A stretch of DNA of 7,839 nucleotides from 13-1-40CM-64-14 sp036393975 (GCA_036393975.1 DASWFZ010000263.1:1-7839), one strand, 5' to 3'; positions 1 through 6,404 are shown, counted from the stretch's first letter. Notes: generated by a model not told the origin, from the letters alone. Numbers and translations are program-made.

Positions 1-55
1 GATTCACTCCAGGCCGTGATCATTGTGCAAAAGGCCATCCTATGTGACCCCGGTG

Positions 56-676
56 CTAGATCAAGTACAGAAGGGTGAAGATGAATACCCAGACCAAGTC
101 GACGAAGTGCCAGTACAGGCCCGCAATCTCGACGCTCTCAGGCTGAATACTCCGGCGCGCCCAGCGCAGTGTGGTCGCGAGCAAGTACAGGACTCCCATG
201 AACACGTGTCCGCCGTGGAACCCCGTGGTGATGAAGAACGTCGCCGAGAACGGGGGCACGCCCCACGGGTTCCCATTTAAGCGAGCGCCTTCGCGGATGA
301 AGTGTGTCCACTCATACGCTTGCCCCGAGAGAAAAAGCAGTCCCCCCAGCACCGTCAGAAGCAGAAACCGGGTTGTCCTACCGTGATCTCCCCGCTTGGC
401 CGCCGTCACGGCAACCGCCATCGTCGCACTGCTGCAGATCAGGATGAAGGTCATCGCCCCGACGAGGTAGAGGTTGAAGATCTGGGATTGGACGGGCCAG
501 CGGCCCAGCGAGATCCGCACCACCCCGTAGCCGGCGAGCAGGCCCGCAAACGTCAGGGTGTCGGAGACCAAGAACAACCACATCATCAGCTTGGGCCAGC
601 CAATGGCAAAGGGCGAGGTGCCGCCCCCCCACTCTGACCCTTGAACCCGCTGTTGTTCTAGCGCGCCGTGTGCCAT
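56..676 (-). CDS. coxC: Cytochrome c oxidase subunit III, canonical-type copy
   Basis: This 206-residue membrane protein is a heme-copper oxidase subunit III. It stabilises subunit I and supports proton uptake into the D channel. Five hydrophobic segments (about 28-50, 66-92, 103-122, 143-171, 183-205) match the short five-helix form that lacks the first two helices of the mitochondrial protein. Family motifs are retained: Asp39 at the position of bovine Glu90 (the DCCD-binding acid), GQAYEW with Glu122, TGFHGGHV with His154 and His157, and Glu183 ahead of YWHFVDLVW (His190, Asp193, Trp196). The ATG at 676 has AGAGG five bases upstream, which supports this start. It is the last complete gene of the coxB-coxA-coxC cluster, 75 bp after another subunit III gene that is clearly divergent from it. 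Identification is secure; why two copies exist is inference. Confidence 0.93.
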   Translation of the reverse strand: MAHGALEQQRVQGSEWGGGTSPFAIGWPKLMMWLFLVSDTLTFAGLLAGYGVVRISLGRWPVQSQIFNLYLVGAMTFILICSSATMAVAVTAAKRGDHGRTTRFLLLTVLGGLLFLSGQAYEWTHFIREGARLNGNPWGVPPFSATFFITTGFHGGHVFMGVLYLLATTLRWARRSIQPESVEIAGLYWHFVDLVWVFIFTLLYLI

Positions 677-719
677 CTGTGCCTCTGACGAATCGGAAAA
701 TTTCCTCTGCGCTGTTGTG

Positions 720-741
720 GTCGCGCCACGAGCCGCGCGAC
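720..741 (-). repeat. Stable hairpin between the two subunit III genes
   Basis: A perfect 7-bp inverted repeat (GTCGCGC at 720-726 and GCGCGAC at 735-741) encloses an 8-base loop. It lies in the 75-bp gap, just after the stop of the gene at 752-1396 and 44 bp before the next start. No U-tract follows in the minus direction, so it is not a standard intrinsic terminator. It could protect a 3' end, mark a processing site or partly attenuate transcription of the downstream subunit III gene. The structure is seen; the role is inferred. Confidence 0.5.
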
Positions 742-751
742 AGTCATTTTC

Positions 752-1396
752 TCAGATCCCATACAGGATGAGGAACAAGTAGAGCCACAATCCGTCCAGG
801 AAGTGCCAGTATGTCGCCACCGGATCGGCGACAGCGAGCGCCTCAGCACGCGTCGGGGCAGCTGGTGCTTTGGCTAGAGCAAAAATCAAGGCGCCGATGC
901 CCCCGGCGAGGTGGAGGCCATGGGCACCGGTCAGCAGATAGAAAAACGCACTGTGGGGGTTGGTCGCTATGAACACCCCCGATGCGGCAAGTTGCCTCCA
1001 TGCCACGAGCTGCCCGCCCAAAAACACGAGCCCGAGCACAGTTGTAACCCCGAGCCATCGGCGTAGCGGCGCTCTCGTTCCCCGCTCTGCGGCCCGTCGG
1101 GCCGCTTCCATTGTCAGGCTGCTGATCAAGAGGACGGCTGTGGTCAGCCAGAGCACGGGGGGAAGGACAACCGCGGGCCAGTCCCCTGCGTTACGACGGA
1201 CCAAGTACGTGCTGGTAAACGCGGCAAACAGGATCGTAATAGCGCCGACCAGGAGCCACACTCCAATGCGCGCAGGACTGACGGAGGGGACGGCATTCCC
1301 GTCACTCGAGCCGCCCCCGCCCGGGCCACCTCCGGCAGGACGGCCCGGGTCGCGGGGCGTGCGGGGAAGCTCAAGGGTCGGTGTCGTCGTCGGCAT
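752..1396 (-). CDS. coxC: Cytochrome c oxidase subunit III-like protein, divergent copy
   Basis: A 214-residue membrane protein of the heme-copper oxidase subunit III family. It begins with a Pro/Gly-rich cytoplasm-like tail of about 42 residues, followed by five hydrophobic segments (about 43-65, 77-96, 114-133, 146-173, 193-213). Recognisable family features are TGAHGLHL (His159, His162) and YWHFLDGLW (His198, Asp201, Trp204). The acidic positions normally conserved are altered: Ile53 stands where bovine has Glu90, Ala132 replaces the Glu of the fourth-helix QAxEx motif, and Asp191 replaces the Glu before YWHF. The ATG directly abuts the coxA stop (TAA then ATG), with GGAG nine bases upstream, implying translational coupling to coxA. 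It is therefore probably made in step with subunit I. It may form a heteromeric or alternative subunit III with the copy at 56-676. Confidence 0.88.
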   Translation of the reverse strand: MPTTTPTLELPRTPRDPGRPAGGGPGGGGSSDGNAVPSVSPARIGVWLLVGAITILFAAFTSTYLVRRNAGDWPAVVLPPVLWLTTAVLLISSLTMEAARRAAERGTRAPLRRWLGVTTVLGLVFLGGQLVAWRQLAASGVFIATNPHSAFFYLLTGAHGLHLAGGIGALIFALAKAPAAPTRAEALAVADPVATYWHFLDGLWLYLFLILYGI

Positions 1397-3217
1397 TTAC
1401 GAGTGCTCCGGGGAGTCGGTGGCCACCGGACCATCCACGGCACCGCCGGCGACGGGGACCGCAGTCACGGGCGTGGTCTGAGGTACAAAGTCGTCTGGCG
1501 CCCCGGGCACACTGTAGTCATACGGCCAGCGATGCACGGTGGGAAGCTGTGCGCCCCAGTTCCCGTGCGGGGGTGGGGAGGGGGTCTGCCACTCCAGGGT
1601 GTTGGCGTGCCACGGGTTACTCTCGGCTTTCGGCCCGCGAAACAGACTATACAAGAAGTTGTAGACGAAGATGATCTGGGCTATCCCCAGACCAAAGGCG
1701 GCGAGCGACACAAAAACGTTTAACGGGTGCAACCCGTGCAAGAACTCATACATCTGCGGGGAGTAGTAGCGACGCGGCTCGCCGGCAATCCCTATAAAGT
1801 GCATCGGGAAGAACGTGGCGTAGATCCCGACAAAGGTCAGCCAGAAGTGAATGCGGCCCAGCCGTTCGTTCATCATCCGACCGAACATTTTGGGGAACCA
1901 GTGGTACAAGCCCCCGAACAGCCCAAACAGTGCGGCGCTGGCCATCACAAAATGGAAGTGGGCGACGACAAAGAAGGTGTCATGCAGGTACGTGTCCACC
2001 GCTGGCGAGCCCAAGAAGATCCCGGTCAGGCCGCCGGTGATGAACAACGAGACGAACCCGATCGCGAACAGCATTGCGGAGGTAAACCGGATGCGGGCCC
2101 GCCACAAGGTGGCTATCCAGTTGAAGGTCTTCACCGCCGAGGGAATGGCGATCGCCAGCGTCGTGACCATGAAGGCCGAGCCCACCAGTGGACTCATGCC
2201 GCTGACAAACATATGGTGTCCCCACACCAGAAAGCTCAGAAACGCGATCGCGCACAGAGACAAGACCATCGCCCCGTATCCGAAGATGGGCTTGCGGCCG
2301 TGCGTGGCCAGGATTTCCGACACGATGCCCATGGGGGGGAGGATGAGCACGTAGACCTCAGGGTGGCCCAGGAACCAAAACAGGTGCTGCCACAGCAAGG
2401 GATTCCCGCCCTGGTGGGTAAGCAGTTGTCCGCCGACAACGAGACCCGTGGGTACGAAGAAACTGGTCCCGGCGTGACGGTCGAACAACAGCATCACTGT
2501 CGCGGCCAGTAGCACCGGGAACGCCAGGAGCATCAGGATGGCCGTGATGAACTGCGCCCAGGTGATAAGCGGCAGTCGGGTCATTAACATCCCGCGCGCC
2601 CGCATCTGCAGGATCGTGGTGATGTAGTTCAGCGACCCAAACAAAAATGCGACGATCAGCATGGCAATGCTGATCAACCACAAGGACTGCCCCAGCCCGG
2701 ATCCGGGCGCGGCAGCAGGGAGCGCGCTTAGCGGAGGATACGAGGTCCAGCCGGCATTGGGCGCCCCACCCGCCACGAAGAAGGAGGCTAACAGGATGAC
2801 GAGAGCGGGCGGGTACAGCCAGTACGACAGCATATTGAGGAAGGGGAACGCCATGTCGCGTGCGCCGATGGTCAGGGGGATGAGGAAGTTGCCGAAGCCC
2901 CCCGACAGCGCCGTGGTCAGGACGAAGAAGATCATGATGGTCCCGTGCATGGTGACGACCGCCAAGTAAAAGTCCGGTTTCAGCACGCCGTCTGCGGTAA
3001 AGCCGCCGGGGAAGAGGAACTTGGCAATCCCCCACTGCGTGCCCGGCCATCCCTGCTGCATCCGAATGAGCATCGCCAGCGTGCCGCCGATCAAAGCCAT
3101 GAACAGCGACGTCAGCAGGTACTGGATGCCGATGACCTTGTGGTCCTGGCTGAAGATGTAGCGTCGGATCCACGAAAGTTTGTGATCTTCGTGTGTCGTT
3201 TCGTGCGCGACGGCCAT
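1397..3217 (-). CDS. coxA: Cytochrome c oxidase subunit I (aa3-type, A1 family)
   Basis: The 606-residue catalytic subunit of the terminal oxidase, which reduces O2 to water at a haem a3-CuB centre and pumps protons across the cytoplasmic membrane. Visible ligands: His91 and His422 for low-spin haem a, His420 for haem a3, and His285, His334 and His335 for CuB, with Tyr289 placed for the His-Tyr crosslink. GHPEVY carries Glu287, the A1-family hallmark. D-channel residues Asp121, Asn110 and Asn128 and K-channel residues Lys363, Ser300 and Ser360 are present. His412 and Asp413 form the Mg/Mn site. One deviation is Phe126 in AFPF, where most A-type enzymes have AFPR. A Pro-rich C-terminal tail (about 540-606) follows the TLEW..SPPP motif, making the protein somewhat longer than a minimal subunit I. 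The ATG at 3217 is fixed by an excellent ribosome binding site. It sits between coxB and coxC. Confidence 0.98.
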   Translation of the reverse strand: MAVAHETTHEDHKLSWIRRYIFSQDHKVIGIQYLLTSLFMALIGGTLAMLIRMQQGWPGTQWGIAKFLFPGGFTADGVLKPDFYLAVVTMHGTIMIFFVLTTALSGGFGNFLIPLTIGARDMAFPFLNMLSYWLYPPALVILLASFFVAGGAPNAGWTSYPPLSALPAAAPGSGLGQSLWLISIAMLIVAFLFGSLNYITTILQMRARGMLMTRLPLITWAQFITAILMLLAFPVLLAATVMLLFDRHAGTSFFVPTGLVVGGQLLTHQGGNPLLWQHLFWFLGHPEVYVLILPPMGIVSEILATHGRKPIFGYGAMVLSLCAIAFLSFLVWGHHMFVSGMSPLVGSAFMVTTLAIAIPSAVKTFNWIATLWRARIRFTSAMLFAIGFVSLFITGGLTGIFLGSPAVDTYLHDTFFVVAHFHFVMASAALFGLFGGLYHWFPKMFGRMMNERLGRIHFWLTFVGIYATFFPMHFIGIAGEPRRYYSPQMYEFLHGLHPLNVFVSLAAFGLGIAQIIFVYNFLYSLFRGPKAESNPWHANTLEWQTPSPPPHGNWGAQLPTVHRWPYDYSVPGAPDDFVPQTTPVTAVPVAGGAVDGPVATDSPEHS

Positions 3218-3221
3218 CGTG

Positions 3222-3230
3222 CCCTCTCCT
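3222..3230 (-). promoter_or_regulatory. Ribosome binding site of coxA overlapping the coxB stop
   Basis: On the minus strand AGGAGAGGG lies four bases upstream of the coxA ATG and shares two bases with the TAG stop of coxB. This fixes the coxA start and implies coupled translation of subunits II and I from one transcript. Confidence 0.75.
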
Positions 3231-4056
3231 AGTGCGACTGCTGGGCGAGCCAGGTGTCAAACGCGTCCTGGGACTCGACTTTCACTTTGCCCCGCATAAT
3301 ATAATGCCCCACCCCGCACAGCTGCGCGCAGGCCAACTCATAGTCGCCTTCACGGGTCGGCGTGAACCAAATCTCAACCGTCATTCCCGGCACCGCGTCC
3401 TGCTTCACCCGGAATGCTGGAATGTAGAAACTGTGAATCACGTCCTTCGACCGGATCCGCACCCGCACCGGGCGCGATAGGACGAGATGCAGCTCGCGTG
3501 TTACGATGTTGCTTTTGTTGACCGGGTCGGCGGGATCCAGTCCCATCGGGTTGTCCTTCACGGAGATGCGCGCGGGGTCGATCCGGGCAAACACTCCGTC
3601 TTTCCCCGGGTAGCGGAACAACCAGCCGAACTGCTCGCCCCGCGCTTCGACGACCATCGCATCAGGCGGGGGGGAACTGTGGATCTGGGCCCAGACCACC
3701 GATCCCATGGCGACCAGGGTGATCATCACCGCCGCGGGGATGAGCGTGTAGGTGAGTTCTAATGCCCGGTCGTCATGCCAGTAGGCTGCGCGACCGCTGC
3801 CGCGGTCCGCATACCGCCAGACGAACACCGCGATCACGAGGTGTGTCAGGACAAAGACGATACCGGTGACGACCAGCGTCGTGTTGAAGAGTCGATCGAT
3901 CTCCACGCCATGCACAGATGCCACGGGCAGCATCCACCAGCGGCCCCGGGCGATGAGGAAACTGCCCACGCCGCCAATGACGATGAGGACAACAATCAGG
4001 GTGGCGAGCAATCGACCCATGCGGCGCTCGCGGGCAGGCGCTGGGATTTCGGCCAT
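3229..4056 (-). CDS. coxB: Cytochrome c oxidase subunit II (CuA domain)
   Basis: A 275-residue subunit that receives electrons from cytochrome c at the binuclear CuA centre and passes them to haem a. Three hydrophobic stretches are visible (about 14-37, 59-80, 103-124). The first is probably a signal sequence or extra anchor and the other two are the usual hairpin. The periplasmic cupredoxin domain follows from about residue 130. CuA ligands are His208 (VIHSF), Cys243, Cys247, His251 and Met254. Gln245 occupies the place of the usual Glu, whose backbone carbonyl binds CuA and whose side chain helps bind Mg/Mn. No cytochrome c domain follows, so this is not a caa3-type fusion. The start has a modest AGAGGG about 12 bases upstream. 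It is the first gene of the compact oxidase cluster, and its stop overlaps the coxA ribosome binding site. Confidence 0.97.
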   Translation of the reverse strand: MAEIPAPARERRMGRLLATLIVVLIVIGGVGSFLIARGRWWMLPVASVHGVEIDRLFNTTLVVTGIVFVLTHLVIAVFVWRYADRGSGRAAYWHDDRALELTYTLIPAAVMITLVAMGSVVWAQIHSSPPPDAMVVEARGEQFGWLFRYPGKDGVFARIDPARISVKDNPMGLDPADPVNKSNIVTRELHLVLSRPVRVRIRSKDVIHSFYIPAFRVKQDAVPGMTVEIWFTPTREGDYELACAQLCGVGHYIMRGKVKVESQDAFDTWLAQQSH

Positions 4057-4150
4057 TCGGGTAAAGTCCCTCTGGGAAGGACGTGCAGGTCCGACGTTGT
4101 TCCGGCAGTACTAATTGGCTTTTGGTGGGGAGGACTCCTGCGCTACGACT

Positions 4151-4174
4151 GCCCTTAAGAGGCGCTTACAGGGC
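4151..4174 (-). terminator. Terminator-like hairpin after tlpA, without a U-tract
   Basis: GCCCT (4151-4155) pairs with AGGGC (4170-4174), and TAAG (4156-4159) pairs with CTTA (4165-4168). This gives a 9-bp stem with one bulged base (4169) and a 5-base loop. It lies 25 bp beyond the tlpA stop in the minus direction and about 95 bp before coxB. No run of U follows, so it may stop transcription weakly, stabilise the tlpA 3' end or separate tlpA from the oxidase genes. I found no convincing sigma70-type promoter for coxB in 4057-4150. Confidence 0.4.
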
Positions 4175-4198
4175 GTGAGTTCCCAGTGCGGGGGCGGC

Positions 4199-4777
4199 CT
4201 ATCGCGGCGTAGAGAGGAGGGTTTGGATCTGGGCACGCAACTGCTGATAGCCCGACTCTGCCACGTACCCGCCCGCAACCTGCCCCCGAATGCGCAATTG
4301 CGCATCGAGGAACACAGTCGTGGGTAGTCCTGTCACCCGATAGGTCTGGAGTCGGCTCTGCTCTGGATCATAGACGTTCGCGTACGTGATCTGGAGGTGC
4401 TTGAGGAATGCCGCGGCGTCGTCGAAGTCATCGGCGGCGTCGACGCCTATCATCACGACGCCGCGATAGCGAAACTCTCGCCAGGCGCGTTCCAAGATGG
4501 GCATTTCCTCACGGCATGGGACGCACCAGGAGGCCCAAAAGTTCAGCACGATGGCTTGACCCCGGAAGTCCGAGAGGGCGAGGACGCCACCGGCAAACGA
4601 TCGCAAACGGAAGTCTGGCGCTGCGCGCGCGACTGATCCGGGACCTATCAGATCCTGCTGCAAGGTGGAGGGGACAGGTGTCGGCCGGGGAGGCCGAATG
4701 TTCGCGGCCACGATCGCTGCGAAAGTCGTTGCCATCACCGCAGATCCGATGAGGATCAACCGGCGCCATCCGTCCAT
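4199..4777 (-). CDS. Membrane-anchored TlpA/ResA-type thiol-disulfide oxidoreductase
   Basis: A 192-residue thioredoxin-fold protein with an N-terminal hydrophobic anchor (about 6-26), which places the domain outside the cytoplasm. The fold runs from about residue 50 to 188. The redox motif is WCVPC with Cys85 and Cys88 inside LNFWASWC, and the cis-proline is Pro152 in GLPTTVF. The insert after the first strand-helix unit (about 108-138) is typical of the TlpA/ResA/CcmG group. Such proteins keep cysteines reduced for CuA insertion into subunit II or for haem attachment to apocytochrome c. Its position upstream of coxB on the same strand favours oxidase or cytochrome maturation. It has no lipobox. 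The ATG at 4777 has GAGG five bases upstream. A 142-bp gap with a hairpin separates it from coxB. The exact subfamily cannot be decided from sequence reading alone. Confidence 0.88.
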   Translation of the reverse strand: MDGWRRLILIGSAVMATTFAAIVAANIRPPRPTPVPSTLQQDLIGPGSVARAAPDFRLRSFAGGVLALSDFRGQAIVLNFWASWCVPCREEMPILERAWREFRYRGVVMIGVDAADDFDDAAAFLKHLQITYANVYDPEQSRLQTYRVTGLPTTVFLDAQLRIRGQVAGGYVAESGYQQLRAQIQTLLSTPR

Positions 4778-4841
4778 CGCGGCCTCACTATACTCCGCGC
4801 GGGCGGCTAGATACAGAGCCTACGTTTGGTATGAGATCAGC

Positions 4842-5315
4842 TTAACGGTCGTGCTGCCGGACGGTGAGCACCGGAATGGGGCTTTGGCGGACGACGTACT
4901 CGGCGACACTGCCAAAGAAGATGTGTGCCAGGCCAGTACGACCGTGGGTGCCCATCACGATGAGGTCCGCACCCACGTCACGCGCGGCATCCAGCACTCC
5001 TGTCCGCGGGTTCCCCTCGCGGATCCTCGTCTTTGCCTGCGGGTAGCGGGCAGCGACCTTGGCAATTTCCGCCTTCGTCTCCTCGCGCAGCTGGTCTGCT
5101 AGCTGCCCCATCGCCGACACCGCGGCAAGTTCCGACGGTAATCCGGCCACCCCGGTCAGACTGAGATCGAGCACGTGCACGATCTCTAACTTTGCGCCGA
5201 ACGCCAGACTGAGACCACTTGCCCACCGCAGCGCCGGTTCTACACCGGGCGAGAAATCGGTGGGTGCCAGAATACACTTGACCTGCAACGGGGCCGGGGA
5301 CTGAGGACGGTTCAT
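4842..5315 (-). CDS. Universal stress protein (UspA family, ATP-binding type)
   Basis: A 157-residue cytoplasmic single-domain UspA protein. It starts with the family strand KCILAPTDFS (Asp20). The C-terminal half carries the nucleotide-binding signature: Gly122, Gly125, then nine residues to Gly135-Ser136 (GTHGRTG ... FGSVAEYVV), ending in SPIPVLTVR. This G-2x-G-9x-G(S/T) pattern marks the ATP-binding class. Such proteins usually bind ATP and act in stress or energy-state signalling; no specific partner is visible here. GAGGTG lies eight bases upstream of the ATG, which supports this start. The stop is 64 bp from the tlpA start on the same strand, so co-transcription with tlpA is possible. 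No terminator is apparent between them, only an 8-bp palindrome CCGCGCGG. Confidence 0.93.
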   Translation of the reverse strand: MNRPQSPAPLQVKCILAPTDFSPGVEPALRWASGLSLAFGAKLEIVHVLDLSLTGVAGLPSELAAVSAMGQLADQLREETKAEIAKVAARYPQAKTRIREGNPRTGVLDAARDVGADLIVMGTHGRTGLAHIFFGSVAEYVVRQSPIPVLTVRQHDR

Positions 5316-5400
5316 CGTCTTAACACCTCGTCTACGTGTCTATGTGGTGGTCTCTTGGGCTTCCTGCTTTCCTCCCGACCAGAATACCTGGACGCGCCGT

Positions 5401-5420
5401 CCGCCGCATCGGACCGGCGG
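5401..5420. repeat. Inverted repeat in the divergent region
   Basis: CCGCCG (5401-5406) and CGGCGG (5415-5420) form a perfect 6-bp inverted repeat around an 8-base centre. It sits about 85 bp upstream of usp and 213 bp upstream of deoC. It could be an operator or chance in GC-rich DNA; no T-tract follows on either strand. Confidence 0.3.
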
Positions 5421-5506
5421 CCGGTGGGTCAGTCGATGGCTTCAGATCCCATAGCAACCCAAGACCGAGGCGGGTGTTTAGGGACGCGTTCTTTACGACT
5501 TGCGGA

Positions 5507-5533
5507 TTGATATCATCCAGATTGGAATAGATC
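5507..5533 (+). promoter_or_regulatory. Weak candidate promoter for deoC
   Basis: TTGATA at 5507-5512 matches the -35 consensus in five of six positions, and TAGATC at 5528-5533 is a poor -10 at a short 15-base spacing. Overlapping it, TATCAT at 5511-5516 is a good -10 match but lacks a -35. Either would give a leader of roughly 90-110 bases containing the hairpin at 5535-5549. This is suggestive only. Confidence 0.2.
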
Positions 5534-5534
5534 T

Positions 5535-5549
5535 ACGACGGGGCGTCGT
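5535..5549 (+). repeat. Perfect short hairpin in the putative deoC leader
   Basis: ACGACG (5535-5540) and CGTCGT (5544-5549) pair perfectly around a GGG loop. It lies about 85 bases upstream of the deoC ATG, next to the candidate promoter, so it could be an operator half-site pair or a 5' leader hairpin. Confidence 0.35.
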
Positions 5550-5633
5550 TCCCCCGGTTGGTGAAGGGGCGGTGCTCCGAGCAGAGACTAATGGAACGGT
5601 ATTGGGAGCGATTCCGCAGGGGGAGAGGGCACG

Positions 5634-6314
5634 ATGACAACAACTGAACTGGCCCGACAAATTGAGCACTCAGTCCTCGCTCCGGAGGCCACCGAAGGGG
5701 ATGTGGAGGAAGGCGCACGTGTGGCAGTTCGCTGGAATGTGCGCGCGCTGGTCGTGAAGCCCACCCACGTGTCCCTGGCGGCCCGACTCCTCGCGGATAC
5801 CGGCGTGAAGGTGGTGGCTGTGGTGGGGTTTCCGCATGGCGGCGAGACAACGGAGACGAAGGTGACCGAAATCCGTCAAGCAATCGAGGCGGGGGCAGAT
5901 GAAGTGGATGTGGTCATCAACATCGGCGCCTTACGGCAGGGACGGGTCCGGCTAGTGCTTCGTGAGCTTCGAGAGGTCGTGGATGCGGCGGGCGGCCATC
6001 TGGTGAAAGTGATCATAGAAAACGCCTATTTGACGAACGCGCAAAAGCAGTTGGCCTCCCGGCTGGCGGATCGCGCCGGAGCCGCCTACGTGAAGACGAG
6101 CACCGGCTTTGCGCCCACCGGCGCGACGAAGGCGGACGTGGCCCTGATGCGGCGCAGCGTTTCGTGGCTAGTCGGCATCAAGGCCGCGGGGGGCATCCGG
6201 TCCTACGCGGATGCGCTCGCGCTCTTGGAGGCCGGCGCGGACCTGCTTGGGACGAGTTCGACCGAAGCTATCCTGCGTGACGCAGCCCGTGAAGCGGCGC
6301 GCGAGGCTGCCTGA
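5634..6314 (+). CDS. deoC: Deoxyribose-5-phosphate aldolase (DERA)
   Basis: A 226-residue cytoplasmic TIM-barrel class I aldolase that splits 2-deoxyribose 5-phosphate into glyceraldehyde 3-phosphate and acetaldehyde, feeding nucleoside sugars into glycolysis. The Schiff-base lysine is Lys154 in YVKTSTGF. Asp92 (DEVDVVINIG) and Lys183 (GIKAAGGIRS) match the other catalytic residues of the E. coli enzyme (Asp102, Lys201). GFPHG, IENAYLT and KAAGGIR place it in the DeoC subgroup that usually carries a CVKP motif. Here that motif reads VVKP, and the whole protein contains no cysteine. A strong GGGGGAGAGGG ends four bases before the ATG. The C-terminus is a short Ala/Arg/Glu repeat. It heads the plus-strand pentose genes, 131 bp before rbsD, which suggests use of deoxyribose or ribose. 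Confidence 0.95.
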   Translation: MTTTELARQIEHSVLAPEATEGDVEEGARVAVRWNVRALVVKPTHVSLAARLLADTGVKVVAVVGFPHGGETTETKVTEIRQAIEAGADEVDVVINIGALRQGRVRLVLRELREVVDAAGGHLVKVIIENAYLTNAQKQLASRLADRAGAAYVKTSTGFAPTGATKADVALMRRSVSWLVGIKAAGGIRSYADALALLEAGADLLGTSSTEAILRDAAREAAREAA

Positions 6315-6373
6315 GACACGACCCCGCCTCGGGATTCGCACTACCTCATTTCTCGTCTCACATTTCCCGCGCG

Positions 6374-6404
6374 GCCCATGCCCCCAGGGCAGGGCAGGCC
6401 TTTT
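6374..6404 (+). terminator. Weak terminator or attenuator hairpin between deoC and rbsD
   Basis: Two stacked 4-bp stems, GCCC/GGGC at 6374-6377 with 6392-6395 and GCCC/GGGC at 6380-6383 with 6387-6390, form a GC-rich hairpin with a small internal bulge and a CCA loop. Five bases later comes TTTT (6401-6404). The T-run is short and displaced, so termination is probably partial. It lies 60 bp after deoC and 41 bp before rbsD. Confidence 0.4.

Larger units (their letters stand above)
5316..5633. other. Divergent intergenic region between usp and deoC
   Basis: This 318-bp stretch separates the leftward universal stress gene from the rightward deoC and holds no credible coding sequence. It contains the usp ribosome binding site (GAGGTG on the minus strand), a short imperfect tandem repeat TCTACGTG/TCTATGTG at 5331-5346, inverted repeats at 5401-5420 and 5535-5549, and a weak candidate promoter for deoC near 5507-5533. 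Promoters for both directions must lie here or further upstream, but none is strong by sigma70 consensus. Confidence 0.6.

Noticed and set aside
1..38. Possible start of another minus-strand gene: in-frame ATGs at 38-36 and 23-21 open to the window edge.
   Set aside because: Fewer than 13 codons are visible and no family can be recognised; an oxidase subunit IV or unrelated gene may begin here, but there is no evidence.
960..1481. A 173-codon plus-strand frame opposite the divergent subunit III gene and the coxA 3' end.
   Set aside because: It is antisense to well-supported membrane protein genes, with no ribosome binding site or domain.
1727..2512. Long open plus-strand frame opposite coxA, 261 codons.
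   Set aside because: It is antisense to a certain subunit I gene, has a composition typical of a reverse-strand shadow (rich in Gln, Arg, Glu, His, Gly) and shows no domain.
2358..3260. A 300-codon minus-strand frame overlapping coxA and the coxB end in another frame.
   Set aside because: It is an Arg/His/Pro-rich frame-shifted shadow of coxA with no recognisable motif, covering residues that are clearly coded in the coxA frame.
4787..4792. TATAGT on the minus strand just upstream of tlpA as a -10 element.
   Set aside because: It would put the transcript start almost at the ATG, leaving no room for the GAGG ribosome binding site, and the hexamer 17 bp upstream is a poor -35.
5401..5420. The inverted repeat in the usp-deoC gap as an intrinsic terminator.
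   Set aside because: Both flanking genes point away from it and no T-tract follows on either strand, so nothing needs terminating there.
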